This document shows, piece after piece, positions 1-10,052 of a stretch of 64,000 bases of DNA; position 1 is the stretch's first letter, and each line of letters begins with the position of its first letter. A program made the position numbers and the translations under genes. The DNA lies in contig NZ_BAUW01000002.1 of NCBI RefSeq assembly GCF_000517385.1, forward strand, positions 62,001-126,000. The letters run 5' to 3'. The DNA comes from Mesobacillus boroniphilus JCM 21738 (lineage in GTDB: Bacteria; Bacillota; Bacilli; Bacillales; Cytobacillaceae). The notes beneath the pieces are model-generated. The model searched no databases and was not told the DNA's origin. It was given only the letters and a program-made list of their open reading frames with translations.

Positions 1-961
1 GCAATATGCTTGTTATTCAGCAAAATGACGCTGCGATTATCGCTGATTTAATGCTGGGTGGCGATGGATTGAACCCAAGGGAATTACTTGATGAGATTCA
101 GCTGAGTGCCGTACAAGAGGCAATGAACCAGATGATGGGATCTGCAGCAACCTCCATGTCGACAGTGTTTAGCAAGAGAGTGGATATTTCACCTCCGAAT
201 ATCAATCTGTTGAATGTGGTTGAAGGTGAAGGCACTGATTCGATTCCTGAAGATGATATTTTAGTGAAGGTATCATTCTCGTTAAAGATTGGCAATTTGA
301 TAGATTCGAATATTATGCAGCTTTTGCCAGTCACTTTCGCCAAAAGTCTGGTTGATGAATTATTGAATCCAGGTGGATCGCCGTCACCATCACCGTACCT
401 GAAACACAGGCACCGATAATCCCGCAAAAAAATCAGGCGGAAATAAATAATTCAAATGCAATTCATGAACAGCAGGATTACGCTCAATATCAGCAAGTCC
501 AGCAACCGCAATATCAGGGGCATCAAGAGCAAGTTTATTATCAGCAGCAAACGAGTCAGGGAGTTCCACAAGGACATGGCTATTCTCAGCCAATGCAATC
601 AGGACCACAGCATATAGGAAATGTGATGCCAGGTGCGCAGCCAACGGTTCAACCTGCAGTATTCTCTAGTTTTGAGACAGTACAGACACAGCAGGCGGAG
701 ACAAAGAACCTGGATATGCTGCTTGATATCCCGCTGCAGGTGACTGTTGAACTGGGCAGAACGAAACGTTCGGTTAGGGACATCCTTGAGCTGGGGTCGG
801 GTTCCATTATCGAACTAGACAAATTAGCTGGAGAACCAGTCGATATTCTTGTCAACAATCGCCTGATTGCACAGGGTGAAGTAGTTGTTATTGATGAGAA
901 TTTTGGAGTCCGTGTTACGGATATAATCAGCCAGAGCGATCGCATTAAAAAATTGAAATAA
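1..961 (+). CDS. fliY: Flagellar motor switch phosphatase FliY, 5' partial, one frameshift
   Basis: The gene enters from the left edge, so its N terminus is missing. The first part (to about 370) is a CheC-like CheY-P phosphatase domain, with [20 protein letters not shown] followed by the KRVDISPP stretch. A long Gln/Tyr-rich linker follows (about 420-640), then a C-terminal FliN/SpoA surface domain (about 700-961, [18 protein letters not shown]) that forms the C ring of the flagellar switch. The frame breaks between about 375 and 395: frame 1 stops at 419, while the linker and FliN domain continue in the frame one base back, consistent with one lost base. In Bacillus, FliY binds CheY-P and dephosphorylates it. 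Its position before cheY matches B. subtilis. Confidence 0.93.
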
Positions 962-979
962 CCTACAGGAGGAATTCCA

Positions 980-1342
980 ATGGCAAACAAGATTTTAGTC
1001 GTAGACGATGCGGCTTTCATGAGAATGATGATTAAGGACATTTTGACAAAGAACGGCTTTGAAGTTGTCGCAGAAGCTGCGGATGGTGCACAGGCACTTG
1101 AGAAATATAAAGAATTCCAGCCTGACCTTGTTACAATGGATATCACAATGCCGGAAATGGACGGCATCACTTCACTAAAGGAAATCAAAAAAATCAATCC
1201 TAACGCTAAGGTCATCATGTGTTCTGCAATGGGCCAGCAAGCGATGGTCATCGATGCAATCCAGGCAGGAGCCAAAGATTTCATCGTAAAACCATTCCAG
1301 GCAGACCGCGTTATCGAAGCGATTTCAAAAACATTAGCTTAG
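980..1342 (+). CDS. cheY: Chemotaxis response regulator CheY
   Basis: A 120-residue single-domain receiver. The acidic pocket is Asp9-Asp10, the phosphoacceptor is Asp54 in VTMDITMPEMDG, and the conserved Lys sits in DFIVKPF near residue 104. CheA phosphorylates it; CheY-P binds the FliM/FliY switch and, in Bacillus, promotes counter-clockwise rotation. A strong Shine-Dalgarno (AGGAGG) lies 7 to 8 bases before the ATG. It sits 18 bases after fliY and is intact. Confidence 0.97.
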   Translation: MANKILVVDDAAFMRMMIKDILTKNGFEVVAEAADGAQALEKYKEFQPDLVTMDITMPEMDGITSLKEIKKINPNAKVIMCSAMGQQAMVIDAIQAGAKDFIVKPFQADRVIEAISKTLA

Positions 1343-1363
1343 TGAACTATTATCATTTAGAGG

Positions 1364-2025
1364 GTGCGGCAATTGTTAAAATTAATCCGAACTGCCTCGA
1401 CAATTCTTTTCTTATTAGCTGCTCTGTTCAGTCCGATTGGCTTGGCGAGCGCAGAGCAGCTAAATAAAAGTGTGAAGGATTGTTTGAAAGATCAGTCGTG
1501 TGATGAGGAACAGGCAGATACTACAACAAACATATCAGACGATAAAAAATCACAGGTAGGGGTCAGTTTCCTTGATTTCGTCAGGATGATCCTTGCTACC
1601 GCCTTTGTAGCAGCATTAATCTACTTCCTCCTTAAATTCATCAATAAAAGGAGTATGTTATATAAAAGCTCGCAGCTTGTAGAGAACCTTGGAGGCACAA
1701 GCTTGGCGCTAACAGGTCGGTACAGATCGTCAAAGCGGGCAATAAGCTGCTCATTGTTGGTGTGGGAGAAAACATACAGCTATTAAAAGAAATAGACGAC
1801 CCGGAAGAGTACAGCCAAGTCATTCAGGAATATAACAATAAAATGGAGCAGCTTGTACAGCCAAGCGAGATTGTGACAAAGTTGCTTAAAAGAGCGAAGA
1901 AAGATGGCGGCAATCAGCATTCAGAATTTTCCGCGTTACTGAAGAATCAAATGAGTGATATGGCGAGCGGAAGAAAGAAAATGCTTGATGAGATACAAAA
2001 GAAAGGGTCAGAAAAAGATGAATGA
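1364..2025 (+). CDS. fliZ: Flagellar biosynthesis protein FliZ (FliO family), frameshifted
   Basis: It starts at GTG 1364 with a signal-like hydrophobic stretch (residues about 3-28), a short charged and Cys-containing extracytoplasmic part, then a membrane helix (FVRMILATAFVAALIYFLL) and a cytoplasmic FliO-type domain. The frame is lost near 1704: TTGGCGCT would read TTGGGCGCT, giving the expected LGANRSVQIVKAGNKLLIVGVGENIQLL in the next frame. With that base restored the protein is about 220 residues, close to the Bacillus FliZ length. FliO-family proteins help assemble the FliP/FliQ/FliR export gate. The repaired frame ends at 2025, overlapping fliP by 8 bases. Confidence 0.88.
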
Positions 2026-2683
2026 GTTTATGGAGTTTTTCAACAGCAGTACTCCTGAGAGTGTTTCGACATCCGTAAAGTTGATGCTCCTGCTGACTAT
2101 ACTTTCTATTGCGCCAGGCATCCTGATTTTAATGACAAGTTTTACACGGATCATCATCGTTCTTTCCTTTGTCAGAACGGCGCTTGCAACACAGCAAATG
2201 CCGCCCAATCAAGTGTTGGTCGGACTTGCGATGTTCCTGTCATTCTTCATCATGGCCCCTACTTTCCATGAAGTGAATGAACAAGCTCTGACGCCTTTAT
2301 TCAATGAAGAAATCAATTTGGAGCAAGCATATGAGAGGGCATCGATCCCTTTTAAGGAATTCATGAGCGCTCATACGAGGCAGAAGGATTTAGAGTTATT
2401 TCTTGAATATTCAAAGGCTGACACGCCTGAATCCATTCAGGATATCCCTCTGACAGCCCTTGTCCCTGCATTTGCTATAAGTGAAATCAAAACAGCATTC
2501 CAAATCGGGTTCATGATATTCATCCCTTTTCTGGTGATCGATATGGTGGTGGCAAGTGTCCTGATGTCGATGGGAATGATGATGCTGCCGCCAGTCATGA
2601 TATCACTTCCATTTAAAATTTTGCTTTTTGTCATGGTAGACGGATGGTATTTAGTCGTGAAATCATTATTACAAAGTTTTTAA
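2018..2683 (+). CDS. fliP: Flagellar export gate protein FliP
   Basis: A 221-residue polytopic membrane protein of the type III export gate. I chose ATG 2018 (MNEFMEFFNSS); upstream codons in the same frame overlap fliZ. Family signatures are visible: PGILILMTSFTRIIIVLSFVRTALATQQ and the C-terminal SMGMMMLPP...LPFKILLFVMVDGW. Four hydrophobic segments can be seen. FliP forms the core of the FliP5-FliQ4-FliR1 channel through which flagellin and axial proteins pass. It overlaps fliZ and lies 14 bases before fliQ. Confidence 0.97.
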   Translation: MNEFMEFFNSSTPESVSTSVKLMLLLTILSIAPGILILMTSFTRIIIVLSFVRTALATQQMPPNQVLVGLAMFLSFFIMAPTFHEVNEQALTPLFNEEINLEQAYERASIPFKEFMSAHTRQKDLELFLEYSKADTPESIQDIPLTALVPAFAISEIKTAFQIGFMIFIPFLVIDMVVASVLMSMGMMMLPPVMISLPFKILLFVMVDGWYLVVKSLLQSF

Positions 2684-2697
2684 GCAGGTGAATAAAT

Positions 2698-2967
2698 ATG
2701 ACATCAGAAGCGGTTATTTCGATAGCTGAACGAGGAATTTATACAGTTTTAATGATTTCAGGGCCTTTGCTGATATTAGCGCTGGTGGTTGGTTTGATCG
2801 TCAGTATCTTTCAGGCAACCACGCAAATCCAGGAACAGACACTGGCTTTTGTCCCAAAGATTGTGGCCGTCCTGGTCGGAGTCGTTTTCTTTGGTCCGTG
2901 GATGTTAAGTTATATGTTGAGCTATGCGAGTGAAATATTTTCAAATCTTACAAGGTTTGTAGGCTGA
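2698..2967 (+). CDS. fliQ: Flagellar export gate protein FliQ
   Basis: An 89-residue protein with two long membrane helices (about residues 15-40 and 53-78) joined by the conserved loop FQATTQIQEQTLAFVPKI. It is the small subunit of the FliPQR gate. Length and sequence are typical, and it lies between fliP and fliR with minimal spacing. Confidence 0.97.
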   Translation: MTSEAVISIAERGIYTVLMISGPLLILALVVGLIVSIFQATTQIQEQTLAFVPKIVAVLVGVVFFGPWMLSYMLSYASEIFSNLTRFVG

Positions 2968-2971
2968 TGAG

Positions 2972-3748
2972 ATGCTAGATTTTATTCCATCGTTTCCGGC
3001 ATTCCTGCTGATTTTTGTTAGGGTGACGTCCTTTTTCTTGATGATGCCTTTATTTTCATATCGGACGATACCTGCATCACATAAAGTAGGGCTTGGATTC
3101 ATGCTTTCTATCATCATGTTCACAGCAATAGGAGCTCCAGAAATCGCAATAGATAGCACATATTTCATGCTGGTCATCAAAGAGGCAATGGTTGGGTTAA
3201 TCATAGGCTTCATTGCGGCGTTAATGATGGCTGCCATCCAGATTGCCGGGGGACTCATTGATTTTCAGATGGGGTTTGCGATTGCGAATGTTATCGATCC
3301 ACAAACAGGGGCACAAAGTCCTCTGATGGGACAGTACTTGTATATAATCTCTCTGTTGTTTTTGCTGACCGTCAATGGCCATCATTTGCTGCTGGATGGA
3401 ATTTTTTACAGTTATAATTTCATCCCGATCGATCAGGTATTGATTCCATTTGGGAATTCGAACATTGCCGAATTCATCATCCTTTCATTCAATAAAATGT
3501 TCATCATTGCCTTCCAGATGTCCATGCCTGTCGTCGGCAGTCTGTTCCTCGTCGATGTAGCACTGGGGATTACAGCGAGGACTGTGCCGCAATTGAATAT
3601 TTTCGTTGTTGGGATTCCGGTTAAAATAGGTGTCAGTTTTCTTATCATGTTTGCAGTTATGGGCGTCCTGATGATGGTGGTAACAGATCTCTTTTCCACT
3701 ACCCTTCTTACAATGAGAGGATTGATGGAATTGATCGGGGGAGCTTAA
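2972..3748 (+). CDS. fliR: Flagellar export gate protein FliR
   Basis: A 258-residue protein with about six hydrophobic segments and the FliR signatures RVTSFFLMMPLFSYRTIPASHKVGL and GLIDFQMGFAIANVIDP. It completes the FliP/Q/R gate complex. The ATG at 2972 follows the fliQ stop by a few bases, and the gene abuts flhB with no gap. Confidence 0.97.
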   Translation: MLDFIPSFPAFLLIFVRVTSFFLMMPLFSYRTIPASHKVGLGFMLSIIMFTAIGAPEIAIDSTYFMLVIKEAMVGLIIGFIAALMMAAIQIAGGLIDFQMGFAIANVIDPQTGAQSPLMGQYLYIISLLFLLTVNGHHLLLDGIFYSYNFIPIDQVLIPFGNSNIAEFIILSFNKMFIIAFQMSMPVVGSLFLVDVALGITARTVPQLNIFVVGIPVKIGVSFLIMFAVMGVLMMVVTDLFSTTLLTMRGLMELIGGA

Positions 3749-4834
3749 ATGGATTTTTTGACATTAGACCTGCAGTTTTTTGCTGGCGAAAAAACAGAAA
3801 AAGCGACTCCTAAAAAAAGGCAGGATGCCCGAAAAAAAGGGCAGGTTGCCAAAAGTCAGGATGTCAATACAGCTATTGTCCTCCTTGCTGTCTTTTTGTT
3901 CTTAATGTTTTTTGGCAGTGTGATGATGGAGAGACTTATCGGAATTCTTCGCCATTCCCTGCAAAACTATATGTTGATGGATTTGACGGCGAACAACATT
4001 GAATCCATAGTAATTGAAATTTTGGGTGAACTGGTCATTTTCCTTGGCCCGGTCATGATCATTGCGTTGATCGCAGGGATGGCTGCCAACTACATCCAGG
4101 TTGGCTATATGTTTTCTACTGAAGCAATACAAATGAAACTTGAAAAAATTAATCCGATCAGCGGCTTCAAGAGGATTTTTTCCATGAGGGCAATCGTTGA
4201 ATTGCTAAAATCAATTCTCAAAATCACCTTCGTAGGAGTGATTGCATTCTCAGTCCTGTGGCTGAGATTGGACGAAGTACTGCTGCTCGCTAATAAGAGT
4301 GTTGGTGCTGCAATTGCCACTATTGCCGGGCTGACGCTCCAAATGGGCCTTTTTGCTTCCGGAGCATTGCTATTTTTATCATTATTGGACTATCTGTACC
4401 AAAAATATGATTATGAGAAAAGTATCCGCATGTCAAAGCAAGACTTGAAAGATGAGTATAAAAATATCGAAGGTGACCCTCTGATCAAGTCGAAAATCAA
4501 ACAGAAGCAAAGAGAGATGGCAATGCGGCGGATGATGCAAGAAGTCCCAAAAGCGGATGTAGTCATTACAAACCCGACCCATTTTGCGATTGCGTTAAAG
4601 TATGACGAACAGAAGTCTGATGCCCCCATTGTTTTAGCAAAAGGTGTCGATTTTGTCGCACAGAAGATTAAATTGATTGCCAAGGAAAATGATATTATTT
4701 CTGTCGAGAACCGTCCGCTGGCAAGGGCTTTATACAGCCAGGCTGAAATCGGTGATGCCATTCCTGAGGAATTTTTCAAAACGGTGGCAGAAATCCTGGC
4801 CTATGTGTATCAAACAAAAAATAAAGTGCTGTAA
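3749..4834 (+). CDS. flhB: Flagellar export switch protein FlhB
   Basis: A 361-residue protein. The N terminus carries EKTEKATPKKRQDARKKGQV, typical of the family, followed by four membrane helices and a cytoplasmic domain. The autocleavage motif N-P-T-H lies at residues 275-278 (VVITNPTHFAIALKY). Cleavage there switches export specificity from rod/hook to filament substrates. It starts directly after the fliR stop and ends 37 bases before flhA. Intact. Confidence 0.97.
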   Translation: MDFLTLDLQFFAGEKTEKATPKKRQDARKKGQVAKSQDVNTAIVLLAVFLFLMFFGSVMMERLIGILRHSLQNYMLMDLTANNIESIVIEILGELVIFLGPVMIIALIAGMAANYIQVGYMFSTEAIQMKLEKINPISGFKRIFSMRAIVELLKSILKITFVGVIAFSVLWLRLDEVLLLANKSVGAAIATIAGLTLQMGLFASGALLFLSLLDYLYQKYDYEKSIRMSKQDLKDEYKNIEGDPLIKSKIKQKQREMAMRRMMQEVPKADVVITNPTHFAIALKYDEQKSDAPIVLAKGVDFVAQKIKLIAKENDIISVENRPLARALYSQAEIGDAIPEEFFKTVAEILAYVYQTKNKVL

Positions 4835-4871
4835 TTCTTAGGTATGCAGTGTTTAGGAGGAGAGAAGTACA

Positions 4872-6907
4872 ATGTCAGCAAGAGACCTGTCCGTCCTGCT
4901 TAGTGTCATATTAATCGTAGCCATGTTGATCATTCCTTTTCCGCCATGGCTATTAAGTGTACTAATCATGGTAAACATCTCAATTGCACTTCTGGTGCTG
5001 TTGAACACAATGAATATGACCGAGCCGCTCCAGTTTTCTGTTTTTCCTTCACTGCTGCTGTTGTTAACTTTATTCAGGCTAGGACTGAATGTATCAACAA
5101 CACGATCGATTTTGTCAAAAGGTGAAGCTGGAGGGGTGGTTGAAACATTCGGTACCTTCGTTGTCGGAGGGAATGTTGTTGTCGGGATGGTTGTATTCCT
5201 GATCTTGATCATTATCCAATTCATTGTCATCACGAAAGGTTCAGAGCGTGTTTCAGAGGTTGCTGCAAGGTTTACCCTTGATGCGATGCCAGGTAAGCAA
5301 ATGAGTATCGATGCTGATTTGAATGCCGGGATGATCTCTGAGCAGCAAGCGCGGGAACGACGCGAAAAAGTAAGCCGTGAAGCCGATTTTTACGGTGCGA
5401 TGGACGGTGCGAGTAAATTCGTAAAAGGAGATGCGATAGCGGGAATCATCATCGTTCTGATCAACTTGATCTTCGGGATTGTCATCGGTATGACTCAATT
5501 AGGGTTAAGCATTGGAGATTCAGCTGAGAAATTTTCGCTATTGACAGTAGGAGATGGGATTGTCAGTCAAATACCGGCACTGCTGATTTCAACAGCGACG
5601 GGTATAGTGGTTACTCGTGCTGCGTCTGACGGAAATCTTGGAATTGATATTACCTCACAGTTACTTGCTTATCCTAAAATGCTATATGTTGGAGCAGCAA
5701 CGATTTTCCTGTTAGGGCTGTTTACGCCAATTCACGATATGCTTACGATTCCAATCGCGGCACTGATGGCTATAGGCGGGTACTCTTTCTCCCGTGTTCC
5801 AGAGCAGGATAAGCAGCAGCTGCAGGAAATGGAAGAAGACATTCAGATGGACGAGATGAAAAGTCCTGAAAGTGTTGTCAATCTATTGAATGTTGATCCG
5901 ATTGAGTTTGAATTTGGTTATGGCTTGATCCCCCTCGCAGACGCTAACCAGGGAGGAGACCTTCTTGACCGGATTGTCATGATCAGAAGGCAACTGGCCA
6001 TTGAGCTGGGACTGGTCATTCCCGTGGTCAGGATCCGGGACAATATCCAGCTCCAGCCGAATGAATACAGACTGAAAATCAAGGGGAATGAAATGGCCAG
6101 GGGAGAATTGCTTCTCGATCATTATCTGGCAATGAGTCCTGGTATAGATGATGACTCAATTGAAGGAATCGATACAATCGAACCAAGTTTTGGATTGCCT
6201 GCTAAATGGATCACAGAAGAAATGAAGGAACAGGCTGAAATCTTTGGTTACACCGTTGTCGATCCTCCTTCAGTTGTGTCGACCCATATTACCGAAGTGA
6301 TCAAGCTAATGCACACGAACTGCTGGGAAGACAGGAAACGAAGCAGTTGATCGATCATCTTCGTGAAAGCTATCCAATCCTTGTCGAGGAAGCAACACCT
6401 AATCCATTATCCATTGGTGAAATTCAAAAAGTACTTGGCAAGCTGCTTAAGGAGAATGTATCAATCAGGAATTTGCCGATTATCTTCGAAACACTTGCAG
6501 ATTACGGAAAAGTAACAACAGATACAGACATCCTTGCTGAATACGTGCGCCAGGCACTCGCAAGGCAAATTACGAACCAGTATTCACGAAATGGAGAAAC
6601 CCTGAAGGTTATAACACTATCAGGACGAGTAGAAAAGGTTATAGCGGAAGGTGTACAGCAAACTGAGCACGGTAACTACTTATCTCTTGACCCGGCAGTT
6701 TCTCAAGGGATACTGGAATCTGTGGCAAACCAGGTAGAGCAATTGAGCATAATGGAGCAAACACCGATCATATTATGCTCACCTGCGGTCAGGATGTATG
6801 TGCGCCAATTGACGGAAAGGTATTTTGCACAGATTCCTGTATTGTCTTATAACGAACTTGAAGCAAATGTTGAAGTCCAAAGTGTCGGAGTGGTGAATGT
6901 AGAATGA
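4872..6907 (+). CDS. flhA: Flagellar export protein FlhA, frameshifted near the 3' end
   Basis: An N-terminal membrane domain of about eight helices (residues 1-310) contains the FHIPEP signature region (FRLGLNVSTTRSIL and EVAARFTLDAMPGKQMSIDADLNAG). A large cytoplasmic domain follows, forming the nonameric export ring. The frame fails near 6304: ATCAAGCTAAT would be ATCAAGGCTAAT, giving KANAHELLGRQET followed by the second reading frame from 6347. Repaired length is about 678 residues, normal for Bacillus FlhA. The last 560 bases alone would look like a separate gene but are the conserved FlhA C terminus. The stop overlaps the flhF ATG. Confidence 0.93.
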
Positions 6908-8079
6908 AAGTGAAAAAGTTTACAGCTTCATCCATGCCGGAAGCAATGAAACTAGTCAGAGGGGAACTGGGAAGTGATGCAGTAATCTTGAATTCTCGTG
7001 TCGTCCATACAGGAGGGTTCATGGGGCTTTTTAAGAAAAATAGCATTGAGGTAATTGCCGCCATTGACCCAGACACTGAAGGAAGTCCCAATCCTGACAT
7101 TATGGATAAGCCAAATAAATATAAGCCGTCCGTAAAAAATGATGAATCTAAAAAGGATGCACAAACTGTAAGGATGAATCCTATAACGGAAACACCACGA
7201 AAAGCTGACAAGGATCTTCTAAAAGAAATTTCACAGCTTAAGGAAATGTTAAAGGGAACTGGTAAATCCGAAGGAGTCTCTTTGCCAGAACCAGTGAGCA
7301 AGCAAATCCAATGCTTGAGAGATCAGGAAGTCGACCATGAGATCATTGATGAACTGGCTGCGGTCCTTCTTGAAAAGTGGTACCTTGGCGGATCGAAAGC
7401 AAGTGATGAGGAAATTACCGAATGGATTGGCACAGCTATTGGATCCAGGCTTTCTCCACTTACATTTGAAGGTGTTTCTTTTGAAAAGAAATTTGTCAAT
7501 GTGATTGGACCGACTGGCGTAGGGAAAACGACAACGCTGGCAAAGGTTGCTGCTGAATGTGTATTGAAGCACCAGAAAAAGGTGGCTTTTATTACGACAG
7601 ACACCTATCGAATTGCGGCAATTGAGCAGTTGAAAACATATGCAAAAATCCTCGATGTCCCAATCGAAGTTTGTTACAACCTGGATGATTTCAAGGCTGC
7701 AACAGATAAATTCTCGGACTATGACCTTGTCTTTATTGATACAGCCGGACGGAATTTCAGGAATCAAAAATATGTAAACGATTTGAAAAATGTGATTGAT
7801 TTTGGCAAGAACATGGAAACCTACCTTGTCCTCGCTTTGACGGCAAAACAAAAAGATATGGAAGACATCCGCAAGCAATTTTCGCTGATCCATATTGATC
7901 AATTCATTTTTACTAAATTGGATGAAACGGCGGTTTACGGGTCGATGCTAAATATGGCAATAAAGTTCTCGACAGGAATTGCCTATTTGACCAATGGACA
8001 AGATGTGCCAGATGATCTGATTGAGGCAAATCCTGAAATGATAGCAAATACTATTCTTGGAGCAAGCACCTATGAATGA
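6904..8079 (+). CDS. flhF: Flagellar GTPase FlhF (SRP family)
   Basis: A 391-residue SRP-type GTPase. Domains in order: a basic/variable B domain (1-110), an N domain (about 115-190), and a G domain with P-loop GPTGVGKTTTLAK, TDTYRIAAIEQLK, DTAGR and TKLDE. FlhF dimerises with GTP and controls the placement and number of flagellar basal bodies, working with FlhG. It overlaps flhA by 4 bases and flhG by 8. Confidence 0.96.
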   Translation: MKVKKFTASSMPEAMKLVRGELGSDAVILNSRVVHTGGFMGLFKKNSIEVIAAIDPDTEGSPNPDIMDKPNKYKPSVKNDESKKDAQTVRMNPITETPRKADKDLLKEISQLKEMLKGTGKSEGVSLPEPVSKQIQCLRDQEVDHEIIDELAAVLLEKWYLGGSKASDEEITEWIGTAIGSRLSPLTFEGVSFEKKFVNVIGPTGVGKTTTLAKVAAECVLKHQKKVAFITTDTYRIAAIEQLKTYAKILDVPIEVCYNLDDFKAATDKFSDYDLVFIDTAGRNFRNQKYVNDLKNVIDFGKNMETYLVLALTAKQKDMEDIRKQFSLIHIDQFIFTKLDETAVYGSMLNMAIKFSTGIAYLTNGQDVPDDLIEANPEMIANTILGASTYE

Positions 8080-8937
8080 CCAGGCAGAAAAATTAAGAAA
8101 CCGTCTTAAAATGGATACTCCAGTGAAGGAAGCGAAAACACTTGCAGTGGTCAGCGGTAAGGGTGGAGTCGGCAAATCGAATTTTTCACTTAACTTCTCA
8201 ATTTCTCTGGCCCAAAAGGGCTTCAAGGTATTGCTGTTTGATCTTGATATTGGAATGGGGAATATCGAGATTTTAATGGGTAAAAATTCTTCCCTCTCCA
8301 TTGCCGATTTCCTTTCGGGCAAATCATCGATGGAGGAAGTTATTTTTCAAGGGCCGCATGGCGTTGAATATATTTCAGGCGGTACAGGTTTAAGCCAGCT
8401 GGTCAGGATGGATCGTGATAGCGTTGAATATTTTACTTCGAGCTTAAGTGAAGTACTAAGGAAGTATGATTATCTTATTTTTGATATGGGAGCAGGATTG
8501 AACGAAGAAACTTTATCAATCCTGCTGTCTGTCAACGAAATATTCGTAATCACTACGACTGAACCAACTTCATTGATGGATGCATACGCCACCATGAAAT
8601 ACATCCATCTTGCAGATTCAGAATCGCCTTTCTATTTAGTGGTCAACAGGGCGGGTTCTGCTAAGGAGGGCAATGACACGATGACAAGGCTCGAAGATGT
8701 TCTCGTTAAATTTTTGGGCAGGACGCTACCAAGCTTGGGATACTGCCAGATGATAAAACAGTCCAGGAAGCTGTGAAACGCCAAATACCTTTTACAATGT
8801 TCAATGAAAGGTCACAAGCTTCTAAAGGAATGGCAGCGATTATCGAAAAATATATCAATAAAGAGAGCTACAATGCCGAAAAGAGAGATAACAGGAGTTT
8901 TACAGCAAGATTGAAGCAATTCCTTTTCGAAAGGTAG
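8072..8937 (+). CDS. flhG: MinD-like ATPase FlhG (YlxH), frameshifted
   Basis: A ParA/MinD-family ATPase with a deviant Walker A, SGKGGVGKSNFSLNFS, then DLDIGMGN and DMGAGLNEETL. I chose ATG 8072 (MNDQAEKLRNRL), inside the 3' end of flhF. The frame breaks near 8740: GGGATACTG would be GGGAATACTG, giving LGILPDDKTVQEAVKRQIPF, the expected C terminus, which runs to the stop at 8937. Repaired length is about 288 residues. FlhG stimulates FlhF GTPase activity and sets the basal-body pattern. Confidence 0.9.
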
Positions 8938-8944
8938 TGGTCGA

Positions 8945-10033
8945 GTGGCAAAAATTAGAGTTCTCATCGTAGATGATTCGGCTTTCATGCGTAAGCTGAT
9001 CAATGACTTTCTATCAGAACATCCAGAAATTGATGTTATTGGCACGGCTCGTAACGGAGAGGATGCCATTAAAAAATGGCGGGAATTACGTCCTGACGTC
9101 ATCACACTTGATGTCGAGATGCCGAAATTAAATGGGTTAGAAGTTCTGAAGATGATTATGCAAGAACAACCGCTTCCGGTTGTCATGCTTTCAAGCACCA
9201 CAAAAGAAGGCGCAGACACTACTCTGCAGGCGATTCAAGCGGGGGCTGTAGATTTTGTTGCAAAGCCATCGGGGTCCATTTCTATTGATTTACATAAAAT
9301 TAAAACGGAGTTAATCCAGAAAGTTTTATCTGCCAGTAAAGCTAACTTATCTAAAATAAACTTTCCTGAAGACTCCAAATTTTTTGGAAAGAAACAGAAC
9401 AGTTCAATAGATTCAGAGTTAAATGCAGCTGGACCTGTAATAACCAGGGGATTTACCCGTGAATCCAAAAAGATTGTCTGCATAGGAACATCTACCGGGG
9501 GCCCGAGGGCATTACAGCAGGTTTTAACTTCATTGCCAAAAGATTTTGATGTACCTGTACTTGTCGTCCAGCATATGCCTCCAGGTTTTACAAAGTCCCT
9601 TGCCAATCGACTGGATTCCTTAAGCCAGATCAGAGTCAAAGAAGCGGAAGAAGGGGAGCTTTTACAAAAAGGGACGGCTTATATAGCTCCTGGTGGATTC
9701 CATATGGAGGTTAAGCATTTAGGATTGACGCTGGCAGTCAGCCTTACCCTATCACCGCCGCGAAATGGCCATCGACCTTCTGTTGATGTGATGTTCGAGT
9801 CCATCAGTAGAGTTAAGAACTACTCTAAAATCGCTGTTATCATGACAGGAATGGGTTCAGATGGTTCCAAAGGACTGGTAGAGATGAAAAAAAGCGGAAC
9901 TGTTAAAGCGATTGCCGAATCGCAGGATACATCAATCGTTTTCGGGATGCCGAAAGCAGCGATTGCAACGAATATGGTTGATGTGGTAGCGAATGTAGAA
10001 AACATCGCTCAATCAATCATGAATAATATTTGA
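8945..10033 (+). CDS. cheB: Chemotaxis protein-glutamate methylesterase CheB
   Basis: A 362-residue protein starting at GTG 8945. It has an N-terminal receiver domain (Asp10, Asp11, phospho-Asp56 in TLDVEMP), a linker, then a C-terminal esterase domain. The catalytic Ser lies in IGTSTGGPRAL, the His in VVQHMPPGFT and the Asp in MTGMGSDGSKG. It removes methyl groups from, and deamidates, chemoreceptors after CheA phosphorylation. It lies between flhG and cheA, as in B. subtilis. Intact. Confidence 0.97.
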   Translation: MAKIRVLIVDDSAFMRKLINDFLSEHPEIDVIGTARNGEDAIKKWRELRPDVITLDVEMPKLNGLEVLKMIMQEQPLPVVMLSSTTKEGADTTLQAIQAGAVDFVAKPSGSISIDLHKIKTELIQKVLSASKANLSKINFPEDSKFFGKKQNSSIDSELNAAGPVITRGFTRESKKIVCIGTSTGGPRALQQVLTSLPKDFDVPVLVVQHMPPGFTKSLANRLDSLSQIRVKEAEEGELLQKGTAYIAPGGFHMEVKHLGLTLAVSLTLSPPRNGHRPSVDVMFESISRVKNYSKIAVIMTGMGSDGSKGLVEMKKSGTVKAIAESQDTSIVFGMPKAAIATNMVDVVANVENIAQSIMNNI

Positions 10034-10052
10034 GGCCGGAGGTGCTGAGCAC

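Noticed and set aside
649-1284. Long antisense open frame opposite fliY/cheY
   Set aside because: It is the shadow of two well-conserved + strand genes; composition mirrors them and no start signals are seen. Other antisense frames in the window were rejected for the same reason.
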